DNA of 64,000 bases. It comes from Hyalangium versicolor (GTDB taxonomy: Bacteria; Myxococcota; Myxococcia; Myxococcales; Myxococcaceae). Both the position numbers and the translations under genes were made by a program. Where the stretch lies: NCBI RefSeq assembly GCF_020103695.1, contig NZ_JAHXBF010000002.1:248001-312000 (forward strand). Direction: 5' to 3'. The notes beneath the pieces were generated by a model. The model did not search any database, was not told the origin of the DNA, and worked only from the letters and a program-made list of their open reading frames with translations. Numbering within the stretch: the first letter of the stretch is position 1; each line of letters starts with the position of its first letter. This document shows positions 9,791 to 19,600 of this stretch, piece after piece.

Positions 9791-11185
9791 TCACTCCGGC
9801 CGGGTTCCCAGGAGAAACTCGCCCACGGAGCCCTCCTCGAGCGGATCCAGCCCCGAGGCGCGGGCGAAGACCTCCGCGCTGCCTCCTCCCAGCGCGCACG
9901 GCGCGAGCCCCATCGCGGTCGCGACCAGATACAGCGTCTGGTAGATGACCCCCACGTTCTTGAGCATCGCCGCGTAGGCCATGGTCTCGTACTTCCAGGC
10001 CATCCGTGCGAAGCGGGCCGTCAGGATGATCATCACCTGCGGACGCTCCTTGATGAGCGCACCGCTCATGGCCGCTTGCAGGATCATGTCCAGTTCCGGG
10101 GTGCGTCCCGAGATGCGGCAGAGTGCGTGCTCCGCTCCCTGGTAGTGATACAGCCCTTCCTCCAATCCCTCGCAGCGCTCGACGATGACGTACACCTCTG
10201 TCTCATAGATGGCGCCACCGGAGGGATAGGGCCGCGCTTCTCCTTCGCCCCTCCCATGAAAGACGACATGGCGGTGGCCCACCGCCCGATAGAGCAATTC
10301 GCCCAACTGGGTGCGCGTCACGGGCCGCGCGCCGTGTGCGCGAATCGAACGGCGACCCTCCATCACCACTGAGAAGGGAGGATCGCGCCTCTCCACCTCT
10401 GAGAGATCAGGCTTCTCCAGTGAGAACCGCTCGCCCTGGAGCGGCGGTTTCTTCTCGGGCGCGGGGAGCACGTCACGGAACCGATACGTAGCTCCCCCAT
10501 AGATGCTCTCGCGCTTTCCCCAACGGGTCTGCCTGTGAAACAGCAGGTCGTGGAACTCCCAGGTCGCGAGCACTCCGGGTTCGACCGAGACACCATCCGC
10601 GCCCGTCTCCGTTAGCAGGCCCGCCTCCGCCAGCATCCTTAGAAAGGCTGTAGCGGCCTCTGTCGGCAGGCCAGGGACCGCGGCCGTGACATCCTCGATA
10701 CACCTCGGCGTGGCGAGCGCGCCCAGGAGAGCGGGCCCCTGCCAGGCCGACAACTCCACACGCCCCTCGGACAGCGGCGTCTCCAACATGAGGCTCCCAT
10801 CCACCACATGCATGAAGGCGAAGCGAGACAGGCTGTAGCGCACACCCTCCTTGAGTGCATGTCCCCTTGCCTGAGGAGCTGCGGGAGCGAGCCTCGCGAT
10901 GACACTGCCATCCACGTGGAGCGTCCGGGCCAGCAACCCCTGCTTCCTCAGCCCCTCCAGCAAGCTGTGGAAGATGGCGGCGTGCGTCACTCCATCGTGA
11001 CCCGCCAGCGCGCTCAACTCGCTGAAGCTCCGGTCCCCTTCGCTCAAGGCCTCGAGCGCGGCGCCGACGCTCGGAGAAACAGGAGGCAATGTCAGCTCGA
11101 CGCGCCCGGTGATCTCGCGTCGGCCATCAGCAGCCAGCGACACACTCACGCCCGTTCCCCAGGAAATCGTCTCGCGTGTGCTCAT
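9791..11185 (-). CDS. SagB-type FMN dehydrogenase of a TOMM cluster
   Basis: In TOMM pathways the SagB enzyme oxidises azoline rings to azoles using FMN. The protein is 464 aa. Residues 1-130 look like a winged-helix or peptide-binding region. The nitroreductase-like half begins near residue 245 with EGRRSIRAHGARPVTR. It contains RPYPSGGAIYETEVY and the helical KNVGVIYQTLYLVATAMGL followed by APCALGGG, all typical of SagB/ThcOx proteins. It is divergent from the amidohydrolase-YcaO operon, with 186 bases between start codons. A YcaO cyclodehydratase 1.6 kb away supports the role. Without that context it would only be called a nitroreductase-family protein. Confidence 0.92.
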   Translation of the reverse strand: MSTRETISWGTGVSVSLAADGRREITGRVELTLPPVSPSVGAALEALSEGDRSFSELSALAGHDGVTHAAIFHSLLEGLRKQGLLARTLHVDGSVIARLAPAAPQARGHALKEGVRYSLSRFAFMHVVDGSLMLETPLSEGRVELSAWQGPALLGALATPRCIEDVTAAVPGLPTEAATAFLRMLAEAGLLTETGADGVSVEPGVLATWEFHDLLFHRQTRWGKRESIYGGATYRFRDVLPAPEKKPPLQGERFSLEKPDLSEVERRDPPFSVVMEGRRSIRAHGARPVTRTQLGELLYRAVGHRHVVFHGRGEGEARPYPSGGAIYETEVYVIVERCEGLEEGLYHYQGAEHALCRISGRTPELDMILQAAMSGALIKERPQVMIILTARFARMAWKYETMAYAAMLKNVGVIYQTLYLVATAMGLAPCALGGGSAEVFARASGLDPLEEGSVGEFLLGTRPE

Positions 11186-11371
11186 GGCAGCCTTGAATCA
11201 AAGGGAGAAGAGGAATTCGAGCGACTCGACGGATGTACAGCGCCAGTCAGCGGATGAAAAGCCCTGGGCCGGAGCTTCAGAGGAACGACGTGGTCGCTAC
11301 CTGGAAATCGAGGTCCTCTCGCCAGATGATACCGCGCCTCACTCCCCCCTCTCGCTGATCCAAGAAAAACC

Positions 11372-12697
11372 ATGAAACGTCTCTCAAGCATCCTCTTGAT
11401 GCTCGTGCTGGCTGGCTGCGCGACCACACAGAGTCTCGAAGCCGCAGAGTCCACTGAGCCCTCCTTCGCCATCCGCAACGTCCGCATCTTCGATGGCGAG
11501 CGAGTCATCCCCTCGGGCACCATCGTCGTTCGTGGAGAGCGAATCGCCGCCGTGGGCGAGAACCTGAACCTCTCCGGCGTCACCGAGATCATCGACGGGC
11601 AGGGCATGACCGTGCTGCCAGGTCTCATTGATGCCCACTTCCATCTCCAGGGGCCCGACTCGTACAAGGCCGCGCTGGCCTTTGGTGTCACCACGGTGAT
11701 CGACATGTTCGGCGAGTACTCCGCCGCGGCCATCAAGACGACCTTGACTGGACTCGCGCACCGAGCACCGGATGAGGCGGACACCCTGGTCAGCCTGCTC
11801 GTCACCGCGCCCAAGGGCCATGGCACCGAGTACGGCGAATTCCCGATGCCGCAGGTCACCTCCGCCAAGGAGTGCCAGGAGGCAGTGGACAACCAGCTCG
11901 CCGCGGGCGCTTCCTTCGTCAAGATCATCTACGACGCGGGAGAGAGCTGGTCCGCGCAGACCCTGCCCACCTTCGGCCGCGACGTGCTCGCCGCCTGCAT
12001 CGCGGCCGCTCATGCCCACGGGGTGGTGGCGGTCGTTCATGCCATCACGTTGCGCGAGTCCCGCGAGGCCATCGAGGCCGGCGCGGATGGACTCACCCAC
12101 GCCATCGTCAACACGCGCTCCGACCCGGCCTTCGCCGAGCTGGTCTCGTCTCACAAGGCCTTCGTGATCCCGACGCTGGCCGTTTACGCCGGCATCGCGG
12201 GCTTTCACAACGATGCGGCCATCCTCGGAGACCCACGGCTCGAGGCCTATCTGCCCCCCAGTGGGCTCAGCGGCCTGAAGATGACGTTCCCACCCGGCTT
12301 CGGTCAGGGCGTCAAGCCCGCATTGATGCAAGAGAATGTGCGCCAGCTGAAGGCCTCACATGTTCCGTTGCTCGCGGGCTCGGACTGCGCCAATCCGGGA
12401 ACCGCCGTGGGAGCCACCCTTCACCAGGAATTGGAGATGCTCGTCTCCACAGCGCTCACCCCCACCGAAGCACTCACCGCGGCGACTGCCCTGCCCGCCG
12501 ACCGCTTCAAGCTCTCGGACCGCGGCCACCTCGCGCCAGGGCTGAGGGCGGATCTGCTCCTCGTGAGAGGGGACCCCACCACGGACATCCAGGTGACGCG
12601 GAACATCATCTCGGTGTGGAAACTGGGAAAGAAGCTGGACCGCGACACCTACCGCGCACATATCCAGGCGGAGCGGCAGGCGACTGCAAAGCAATAA
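11372..12697 (+). CDS. lipoprotein amidohydrolase (imidazolonepropionase-like)
   Basis: This is a metal-dependent hydrolase with a lipoprotein signal, MKRLSSILLMLVLAGCATT, so it should act outside the cytoplasm, attached to a membrane. The 441-aa protein has the amidohydrolase metal set: the HxH in LIDAHFHLQ, the probable carboxylated lysine in SFVKIIYD, histidines in VAVVHAIT and THAIV, and the aspartate in LLAGSDCANPG. The closing segment LAPGLRADLLLVRGDP is typical of the dipeptidase/imidazolonepropionase-like group. It lies directly upstream of the YcaO gene, separated by a perfect hairpin. A role in processing or detoxifying the peptide product is possible but is inference from position only. 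Confidence 0.9.
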   Translation: MKRLSSILLMLVLAGCATTQSLEAAESTEPSFAIRNVRIFDGERVIPSGTIVVRGERIAAVGENLNLSGVTEIIDGQGMTVLPGLIDAHFHLQGPDSYKAALAFGVTTVIDMFGEYSAAAIKTTLTGLAHRAPDEADTLVSLLVTAPKGHGTEYGEFPMPQVTSAKECQEAVDNQLAAGASFVKIIYDAGESWSAQTLPTFGRDVLAACIAAAHAHGVVAVVHAITLRESREAIEAGADGLTHAIVNTRSDPAFAELVSSHKAFVIPTLAVYAGIAGFHNDAAILGDPRLEAYLPPSGLSGLKMTFPPGFGQGVKPALMQENVRQLKASHVPLLAGSDCANPGTAVGATLHQELEMLVSTALTPTEALTAATALPADRFKLSDRGHLAPGLRADLLLVRGDPTTDIQVTRNIISVWKLGKKLDRDTYRAHIQAERQATAKQ

Positions 12698-12706
12698 TGC
12701 AAGCCT

Positions 12707-12745
12707 TTTGTTGAACGCGTCTGATTCCTGAGCGCGTTCAACAAA
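12707..12745. repeat. perfect 13-bp inverted repeat upstream of the YcaO gene
   Basis: TTTGTTGAACGCG at 12707-12719 is repeated exactly in reverse complement at 12733-12745, with a 13-base spacer. It begins 9 bases after the amidohydrolase stop and ends 33 bases before the YcaO start codon. No T-run follows on either strand, so a simple intrinsic terminator is doubtful. An operator, an RNA attenuator or a processing hairpin that sets the YcaO level apart from the upstream gene would each fit. Confidence 0.65.
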
Positions 12746-12778
12746 CTCTTGAAGCGGATTACACTCCTGGCCATCGCC

Positions 12779-14989
12779 ATGAGTGATCTCTTCGACCGAG
12801 TTCCGCAATTCAAGCCGCACCTTCGTCTGGAGATTGTGGGTTCGGAGCGGGCTTTCCTCATCGGCGAGCGAGAGCAATTCATGCTCACCGGCAGGATCCA
12901 GGTCCTCCTGGCGCCCCTGCTGGATGGACGCCGCTCCATTCGAGACATCGTCGCCGCGCTCGAAGGCCAGGTCTCCGCACCCGAGGTGCTGTACACAATC
13001 TCTCTGCTGGAGAAGCGAGGCTATGTCGTCGACGCCTCCTCCGCGCTCTCTCCGGAAGCCGCTGCTTTCTGGCAGGCCTCGGGAGTCGCACCCGCGGAAG
13101 CGGCCGCGAGGCTCGCTGCTGCCCCCGTGGCGGCCCTTGCCCTGGATGGGCTGGAGCCCGCGCCCCTGGCCCGAGCCCTTGAGGGAGCCGGCCTCACCGT
13201 CCGCGACGGCGCTCCGTTTCAAGTCATCCTCGTCCGCGACTACCTCACGCCCGAACTGGAGGCGATCAACCAGCGAGCGATGGAGCGGCGTGAACCTTGG
13301 TTGCTCGTGAAGCCCTCGGGGACCATGGCCTGGGTGGGTCCGGTGTTCCGCCCGGGCGAGGGTCCATGTTGGGACTGTCTCGCGCACCGGCTGAGATGGA
13401 ATCGCCCCGTGGAGACCTTCTTGCGCGAGAGCACGGGCGCTCGAGAGCCCTTCCTGCCGCCACGAGCGGAGCTGCCCTCGAGCCTCCAGGCTGGCCTTCA
13501 CCTGGCCGCCACCGCCCTGGCGCGATGGCTGGCGATGGGACGGCAGGGTTCCCTGGGCCAGACGTTGCTGGCGCTGGAGTTCCCACAATTCCAGCTCACC
13601 GAACACACCGTGGTCCGGCGTCCCCAGTGCCCGGCATGCGGAGACCCGGAGTTGCTGAAGGCCCGTGGCACCCGGCCGCTCGTATTGCAGTCCCGCCCGC
13701 GAGGCTTCACCGAGGACAACGGCTTCCGCAGCGTGTCTCCCGAGGAGACCTACGCGCGGCTCCAGCACCACATCAGTCCCATCACCGGTGTGCTCAGCAG
13801 CCTGGGCACCGTCGAGGATCGCAACCACCCGCTCCGGCCGACCTTCTACGCCTCGTACTTCACGCCGTTCCGAGGTGAGGCGCCGGTGTTCCATGAGTTT
13901 CATGCGCTGGGCTTCGGCAAGGGCCGCACCCCGGCGCAGTCCCGCGTCAGCGCGCTCGGTGAGTCGATCGAGCGCTGGAGCTCCCTCTTCCAGGGGGATG
14001 AACCGCGCATCCACGCGCGCATCGAGGAGCTGGGAGCGGAGGCCGTCCACCCACACCACGTGCTGCTCTTCAGCGACACCCAGTACCGCGAGCGCGACAA
14101 GCTCAACGCGGAGTACCGGCTGCCACGCGCCGCCATTCCCATCCCCTTCGATGATCGCCTGGAGGTGGACTGGACTCCCGTCTGGTCGATCACGCACGAC
14201 CGCCGGCGGTACGTGGCCACTTCGTACTGTTACAACCGCCACCCCTCTCCGGCGGAGGCCCGCTTCAGCACCATGGACTCCAACGGCAACGCGGCTGGCA
14301 ACTGCGTGGAGGAGGCCATCCTCCAGGGCTTCCTGGAACTGGCCGAGCGCGATGCCACCGCCGTCTGGTGGTACAACCGCGTGCGCCGTCCCGGAGTGGA
14401 CCTCGCCAGCTTCTCCGAGCCCTATTTCCAGGCGCTGATGGAGCACCACCGCTCTCTGGGCTGGCGCCTGTGGGCGTTGGATCTCACGCATGACCTGGGC
14501 ATCCCCACCTTCGTGGCGCTCGGGCGGTTCCCGGAGAATGGCCGCTACTGCATGGGCCTCGGGGCGCACCTGGACGCGCGCATCGCCCTCCAGCGCGCGC
14601 TCACCGAGTTCAACCAGCTCTTTGATCCCCACCAGAAGCTCACGCCTCCCTGGACGGAGGCGGATCTCGAGGATTCCTCCTTCCTGCTCCCCGACGAGAC
14701 GGTGCCGCTCAGGACCCCCGCGGACTTCCCCACTCCCTCCCACGAGGACATCCTCGAGGACGTGAAGACTTGCGTGGCGCGAGCGGCTCGCGCCGGCCTG
14801 GAGACGCTGGTGCTGGATCAGACCCGGCCGGACGTGGGCCTGCATGCGGTGAAGGTCATCGTCCCAGGGCTGCGCCACTTCTGGCCCCGCTTCGGACCCG
14901 GACGCCTCTTTGATGTCCCCGTGCGACTGGGCTGGAGAGCCCATCCGTTGGATGAGTCGCAGTTCAACCCGTACCCTCTCTTCTTGTAG
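12779..14989 (+). CDS. TOMM cyclodehydratase: E1-like/YcaO fusion
   Basis: This protein should convert Cys, Ser or Thr of the precursor peptide into azoline rings, with ATP. It is 736 aa from the ATG at 12779. The N-terminal third is the leader-binding E1-like (SagC/C-protein) part, with a winged-helix start and two zinc-binding pairs, CWDC at 197-200 and CPAC at 284-287. The YcaO part runs from about 340 to the end. Its ATP-binding signature GKGRTPAQSRVSALGESIER lies near 380-400, and later acidic motifs include NCVEEAILQGFLELAERDA. The C-terminus ends NPYPLFL, resembling the proline-rich end of YcaO cyclodehydratases. A longer TTG start at 12749 is less likely. The stop overlaps the ribosome-binding site of the next gene. 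Confidence 0.95.
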   Translation: MSDLFDRVPQFKPHLRLEIVGSERAFLIGEREQFMLTGRIQVLLAPLLDGRRSIRDIVAALEGQVSAPEVLYTISLLEKRGYVVDASSALSPEAAAFWQASGVAPAEAAARLAAAPVAALALDGLEPAPLARALEGAGLTVRDGAPFQVILVRDYLTPELEAINQRAMERREPWLLVKPSGTMAWVGPVFRPGEGPCWDCLAHRLRWNRPVETFLRESTGAREPFLPPRAELPSSLQAGLHLAATALARWLAMGRQGSLGQTLLALEFPQFQLTEHTVVRRPQCPACGDPELLKARGTRPLVLQSRPRGFTEDNGFRSVSPEETYARLQHHISPITGVLSSLGTVEDRNHPLRPTFYASYFTPFRGEAPVFHEFHALGFGKGRTPAQSRVSALGESIERWSSLFQGDEPRIHARIEELGAEAVHPHHVLLFSDTQYRERDKLNAEYRLPRAAIPIPFDDRLEVDWTPVWSITHDRRRYVATSYCYNRHPSPAEARFSTMDSNGNAAGNCVEEAILQGFLELAERDATAVWWYNRVRRPGVDLASFSEPYFQALMEHHRSLGWRLWALDLTHDLGIPTFVALGRFPENGRYCMGLGAHLDARIALQRALTEFNQLFDPHQKLTPPWTEADLEDSSFLLPDETVPLRTPADFPTPSHEDILEDVKTCVARAARAGLETLVLDQTRPDVGLHAVKVIVPGLRHFWPRFGPGRLFDVPVRLGWRAHPLDESQFNPYPLFL

Positions 14990-14998
14990 GAGTCTTCC

Positions 14999-16159
14999 AT
15001 GCGCGACGGCCTTCGACTCCTGGACTCGGATCGCCACGTCCTCGAACCCATCGAGATGTGGAAGGAATACCTGCCGCCGGAGTACCGGGCGGCAGCCCCC
15101 TATTACGAAGCGCTCGCACCGGACGAGACGATGGCGCAGCGCGTGGCACGCCTGGGCCCCAAGGGGATGCTCCCTCTCATGCCGCAACTCATGCTCGACG
15201 GAGAGCCCGTCCTCGCCCGGTACTCGGAGCGCGCCATGCTCGAGGTGGCATGGACCCTCTCCCAGCGGCACGCCGATTCCTCGGCAGGCTCTACGCCCCA
15301 GCACCACCTGCGCTCCATGGAGCGCACCGGCGTGGACATGGCCTTCTTCTATCCGACGTCCGCCTCGTTCCTGCTGCGCATTGATGGCATGGACCCCGCC
15401 CGCGCCGCGGCCTTCGCTCACGCCTACAATGACTGGCTGCGAGACTTCTGCCGCGTGGATCCCGAGCGCCTGCGCGGCGTCGGTGCGCTGAGCCTGCATG
15501 ATCCGAAGCGGTTGGTCGCGGAGCTGGAACGCGTGGCGAGCTTCGGATGGAAGGTGGTCGTGGTGCCTCCCAACCCTGTCGGAGGTCGGACGCTCTCGCA
15601 CCCGGACTACGAACCCTTCTGGTCCGCCTGCGAACGCCACTCGATCGCCGTGTCCATCCACGAGGGAACCCATGCGCGGCTGCCGACGGCGGGGGCGGAA
15701 CGCTTCAGCACCCGCTTCGCGCTCAATGCCTCCTCACACCCGCTCGAGCAGATGCTGGCCCTGCTGACACTGATTGAGGGAGGCGTCCTGGAGCGGCACC
15801 CCCACCTGCGCGTGGCCTTCCTCGAGGCCGGCTGCGGCTGGGTGCCCTACTGGCTCTGGCGCATGGACGAGACCTACCACTACATGGCGGGCGAGGTGGC
15901 GGACAACGTCCGGCGCAAGCCCTCGGAGTACTTCCGCCGCCAGTGCTTCGTCACCATCGAGCCGGAGGAGCCGGGCACCGCGGACGTCGTTCGGCTGCTG
16001 GGAGCCGACAACCTCATGTTCGGCACCGACTACCCTCACGCCGACCACGGGGACGACATCGTCGAACATGCCATGGCGCTGAGGGCGGGGATGTCTGACG
16101 ATGTCGTCCGCAAACTGCTCTGGGACAACCCCGCCCGGTTCTACGGCGTAGGCACCTGA
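14999..16159 (+). CDS. amidohydrolase-2 family TIM-barrel hydrolase in the TOMM operon
   Basis: This is a 386-aa cytosolic metal-dependent hydrolase or decarboxylase of the Amidohydro_2 type. It opens with LDSDRHVLEPIEMWKEYL, where the usual metal HxH is the variant D-x-H seen in this subgroup. Later come VSIHEGTHARLP and the metal aspartate in FGTDYPHADHGDD. It has no signal peptide. Its start is 9 bases after the YcaO stop, and the sequence TAGGAG contains both that stop codon and the ribosome-binding site, so translation is probably coupled. Tight coupling suggests a shared pathway. The substrate is unknown; a tailoring step on the heterocyclised peptide is an inference. Confidence 0.9.
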   Translation: MRDGLRLLDSDRHVLEPIEMWKEYLPPEYRAAAPYYEALAPDETMAQRVARLGPKGMLPLMPQLMLDGEPVLARYSERAMLEVAWTLSQRHADSSAGSTPQHHLRSMERTGVDMAFFYPTSASFLLRIDGMDPARAAAFAHAYNDWLRDFCRVDPERLRGVGALSLHDPKRLVAELERVASFGWKVVVVPPNPVGGRTLSHPDYEPFWSACERHSIAVSIHEGTHARLPTAGAERFSTRFALNASSHPLEQMLALLTLIEGGVLERHPHLRVAFLEAGCGWVPYWLWRMDETYHYMAGEVADNVRRKPSEYFRRQCFVTIEPEEPGTADVVRLLGADNLMFGTDYPHADHGDDIVEHAMALRAGMSDDVVRKLLWDNPARFYGVGT

Positions 16160-16169
16160 GCGAGCCTGC

Positions 16170-16490
16170 TCAACAAGCCGTAACGGTGAAGGTGAAGCGG
16201 GCCTCCTTCTTGCCGTCCTTGGGGCCCACCAGCGCGATCTCCCTCATGTCCACGTCGGGCACGGGGGGGATGACCAGGCGCAGGGTGTTGGCGCCCTGGG
16301 CCTCGACGGCCTCTCCCGCCTCGACCACCTGGAGCTGAACCTCCTGGGGAACAGGGAACTGGTAGTCCTTGAGCAGCGTGCCTGCCGGGTCACGCTTCAG
16401 GGCCTCGCGGAACTGCACATCCTCCCACGCACGCGCTACGCACTGCGGCCAGACGACTCCGAACTGCTCCATCTCAGCGGCGTTGTTCAC
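16170..16490 (-). CDS. TOMM precursor peptide with nitrile-hydratase-like leader
   Basis: This is a 106-aa protein from a GTG start at 16490, chosen because GGGAGGA stands at ideal distance just before it. Upstream in-frame codons lack such a site. Residues 15-75 match the pattern of nitrile-hydratase-like leader peptides (NHLP): AWEDVQFREALKRDP, then PVPQEVQLQVVE, then NTLRLVIPPVP. The remaining 28 residues end in TFTVTAC, placing Thr, Thr, Thr and Cys at every second position, as expected for residues that become azoles. No GG cleavage site is seen, so the leader/core border is unclear. It converges on the amidohydrolase with a 10-base gap and lies downstream of the kinase gene on the same strand. 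Confidence 0.78.
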   Translation of the reverse strand: MNNAAEMEQFGVVWPQCVARAWEDVQFREALKRDPAGTLLKDYQFPVPQEVQLQVVEAGEAVEAQGANTLRLVIPPVPDVDMREIALVGPKDGKKEARFTFTVTAC

Positions 16491-16561
16491 GGCTTCCTCC
16501 CTTTTTTTGACGACGTGCTGCGGTGCGGCCCCGACCGGTGAAAGCGCCAGTCTTTTGCCTG

Positions 16562-16597
16562 AATTACCTATGCAGGGAGTTAATTGCATAGGCAATT
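16562..16597. promoter_or_regulatory. inverted repeat in the precursor promoter region
   Basis: AATTACCTATGCA at 16562-16574 faces TGCATAGGCAATT at 16585-16597, with 13-base arms, one mismatch and a 10-base spacer. It sits 72 bases before the precursor GTG in an unusually AT-rich patch, where a promoter would be expected. The 12-mer CTATGCAGGGAG inside it recurs at 16670-16681, over the end of the kinase gene. An operator for a cluster regulator is plausible but unproven. Confidence 0.5.
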
Positions 16598-16669
16598 ACT
16601 TATTTTGAAATCATTTTCTACTCGGGGGGAGTCGAGACAAACCCCACTCAACCGAGACGTCGGTACACG

Positions 16670-19600
16670 CTATGCAGGGAGCGCGGTGAGCAGGGCTCGT
16701 GCCTGGATCAAGTCTGGCAAATCCAGACCTTCAGTGAACCAAGACACCAACTCCGCGAGTTGAGGACGCACTGCGGCAGCCTGCCCGCGCTCCTGGAGGA
16801 GTTGGAACAGGGACAGGGAGGCCTTCAACTCCAGCATCTTCGCCCCCTGCTGGCGCGCCACCTCGATGGCCTCGCGCAGACTGGCCTCGGCGGCCTCGCG
16901 CTCTCCCCGTGCCTGCTGATTGAGCCCCTTGAACCGGAGCAGCAGGGAAATCGAGTAGGTCTCACCCGTGGACTGGCCCCAGCGGATCATCTCCTCCGCG
17001 AGTTGGAGCGACTCCTCGTGCCGGCCCAGCTCCCACAGCAGTTCCACCAGGAGGGCCCTGTAGTAGCTGCGTCCAAGGTCCTGGCCCACGCTGTCTGGAA
17101 TGGCGAGCGCCGTGCGCAGCGCCTCCACATCCCGCAGCGCCCAGGCGTGGTACATCTGGAAATACATGGTCTGGGTCACCAGACCGAACCGGCGCGCCAG
17201 CTCCAGCGCGGTCTCCGCCATCACCCGGGTCTTCTCCCGGTCGCCCCGCCCTTGGAGCAGTGGCAGGTGATAGAGGTACATGAGCCCCTGGCTCCCCGCG
17301 TGCCTGGATTCCTCGGCCCAGCGGTGGCCCGCCTCGATGATGGCCTGCGCCTGACCGGCGTAGCCCTGGAGCCACTTCACCAGACAGAGGCACTGCGAGG
17401 CCGTGGCCCGGAAGTCCAATCCCAGCAGCGAGGCCATCTTCGCGTGCTGCGCCGGATCGTACAGGGCGAGCATCTGTTCGAAGTAGTCCCGCGTCTCATC
17501 CAGCCGGTCCTCGGTGAGGGCGCTGTTGCCGAGCATGCACAGCGCCATCACCTTCAAGCTGGTGTCCGCGGACTTCTCCGCCATGGCCATCACGCGCCGG
17601 GCCTGGATCCACGCCTGTTCATGGTGGCAGCCGCTGAAGTGGTACAGCCACAGTCCCCACAATGTAGGCACCGTCTGGGGGCTGTCTCCCAGGAAGTCGA
17701 TGAGCTGCTGGGAGCGCTCCATCAGGGATTTGACGCGCTCGTTCGCCCACCCCCGGGTGGCCATGGAGGCGGGTGTGAGGATGCCATTGAGGCCCAGTTC
17801 GATCTGCGCGCGCTCGCGCTCGTCCTCCACCGAATCCAGCCAGGAGAGGGCCTCGGTGATGTAGGCCACGCACTCGGCGTTGGCCGAGCGCACCAGGGCG
17901 GACATGCCGGCCTTCTGGGCGTAGGTGATGGCCTCGCGCTTCTGGCCCGCATCCGAGTGATGCATGGCCAGCAGTTCCGGGCGCGTCTCGACCAATTCCG
18001 GGAAGTGCGCCTCGAGCGTGGCCGCGATGCGGGCATGCACCTGGCGGCGCAGAGGCCGGAGCATGGACTCGTAGGCCGTGTCGCGGATGAGCGCGTGCTT
18101 GAAGAGGTAGGTGGGGTTGCGCACCCCACGCCTGCGGTGCACGAGGTCCGCGTCCACCAGCACCTTGAGCTCCTGCTGCAGTTCGGCTTCGTCGCGCTCG
18201 GAGATGGCCTTGAGCACCTCGTAGCTGAACTCGCGGCCCAGCGCCGAGGCCAACTGCGCCACCTCCTTGGCCGTCCCGAGCCGGTCCAGACGCGCCATCA
18301 ACGAGTCGCGCAGGGTGGTGGGAATGGCGAGGCGGGTGGGTGTCCACGAGAGCGAGGGGTGCTCGCCCTGCTGGGGCAGGGACTCGGCCACGACGCGGGT
18401 CAGCTCCTCCACGAAGAGCGGCACTCCGTCCGTGCGATTCACGAGCTGATCGAGCACCTCGCGCGGCAGGTGTTTGTCCTGCGTGAGGCCGTTGACCATC
18501 TCCTCGACGCGCTTGCGGTCCAGGCGGCTCAGTTGCAGGTGGTGGGCCGTCGACCACGGCGCGGAGAACTCGGGGCGCGCGGTGAGCACCAGACAGATGG
18601 ACGCGCTGGAGACGTCCTTGACGATCATCGCGAGCAGTTCGAGCGTCGTCGGGTCCGACCAGTGCAGATCCTCGACGAGCAGCAGCAGCGGTTGCTGCTG
18701 CGCCATCTCGAAGAAGAGGCTCACCAGCGCGTCGAGCGTCAGCTCCTTGGCGCGGTTCGGCGCGACGCCCAGCGGCGGGTAGCGGTCCTCGCCTCCCTTG
18801 ATGTTGAGCAGCGCCAGGAACAGCGGCATCACCTCCGAGAGCACGAAGCCGTACTGGGAGAGGAGCCCCTCCAGCGCGGAGACGGTCTGCACCGGCGTCC
18901 ATTCGCGGCTGAGGCCCAGCAGCCGCTCCAACAGGTCCACCATCGGAGACAGGGCGCTGTTGCGGCCCTCCGGCACACAGCGGCACTCGAGAAAGGTGTG
19001 CGGCTTGCTCCGGGCATGGCGGATCAACTCCTGCACCAGGCGCGACTTGCCGATACCCGGCTCACCGGTGAGCAGGAGGCTCTGCCCCGTGCCCGCTCCC
19101 GCCTGCATCCAGCGCTGCTCGAGAAAATCCAGCTCCTGCGCGCGGCCGTAGAGCTGGCCCTCCTGGGAGGTGAGCGCATGCGAGCCCCGGTACTCGTGCA
19201 GCAGGCGGAACACCGGCTCGGCCGAGGCGTTCGCTCCGGTGCGCACGGGCTCGAGCGCGAAGTAGCTCCGGAGCAGCTTCGAGGTCCCCTCGCTCATGAG
19301 GATGGTGCCGGGCTCGGCCCTCGCCTCCAACCGCACCGCGTGGTTGGGCGTGATGCCCATCAGCGAAGGCAGGCCACCGTAGCCTCCGGCCCGCGGCTCC
19401 TGGCTGATCACCAACCCCGTGTGGATGCCCACCCGGAAGTCCAGGCGGCCGTTGTGCTCGCGCGCCAGCTCCGCGCCGCGCTTCTCCATCCTGGCGGCCA
19501 TCTCCAGCGCCGCTCGGGCCGCTCGCCGCGCGTCATCTTCCTGCGCGCGGGGGTAGCCGAAGTAGAACAGCATCCACTCGCCCAGGACGCTGCCCACGTG

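Noticed and set aside
12356..15673. An 1105-codon open frame antisense to the YcaO operon
   Set aside because: The same GC-driven artefact: no domain, no ribosome-binding site, and well-supported genes on the opposite strand.
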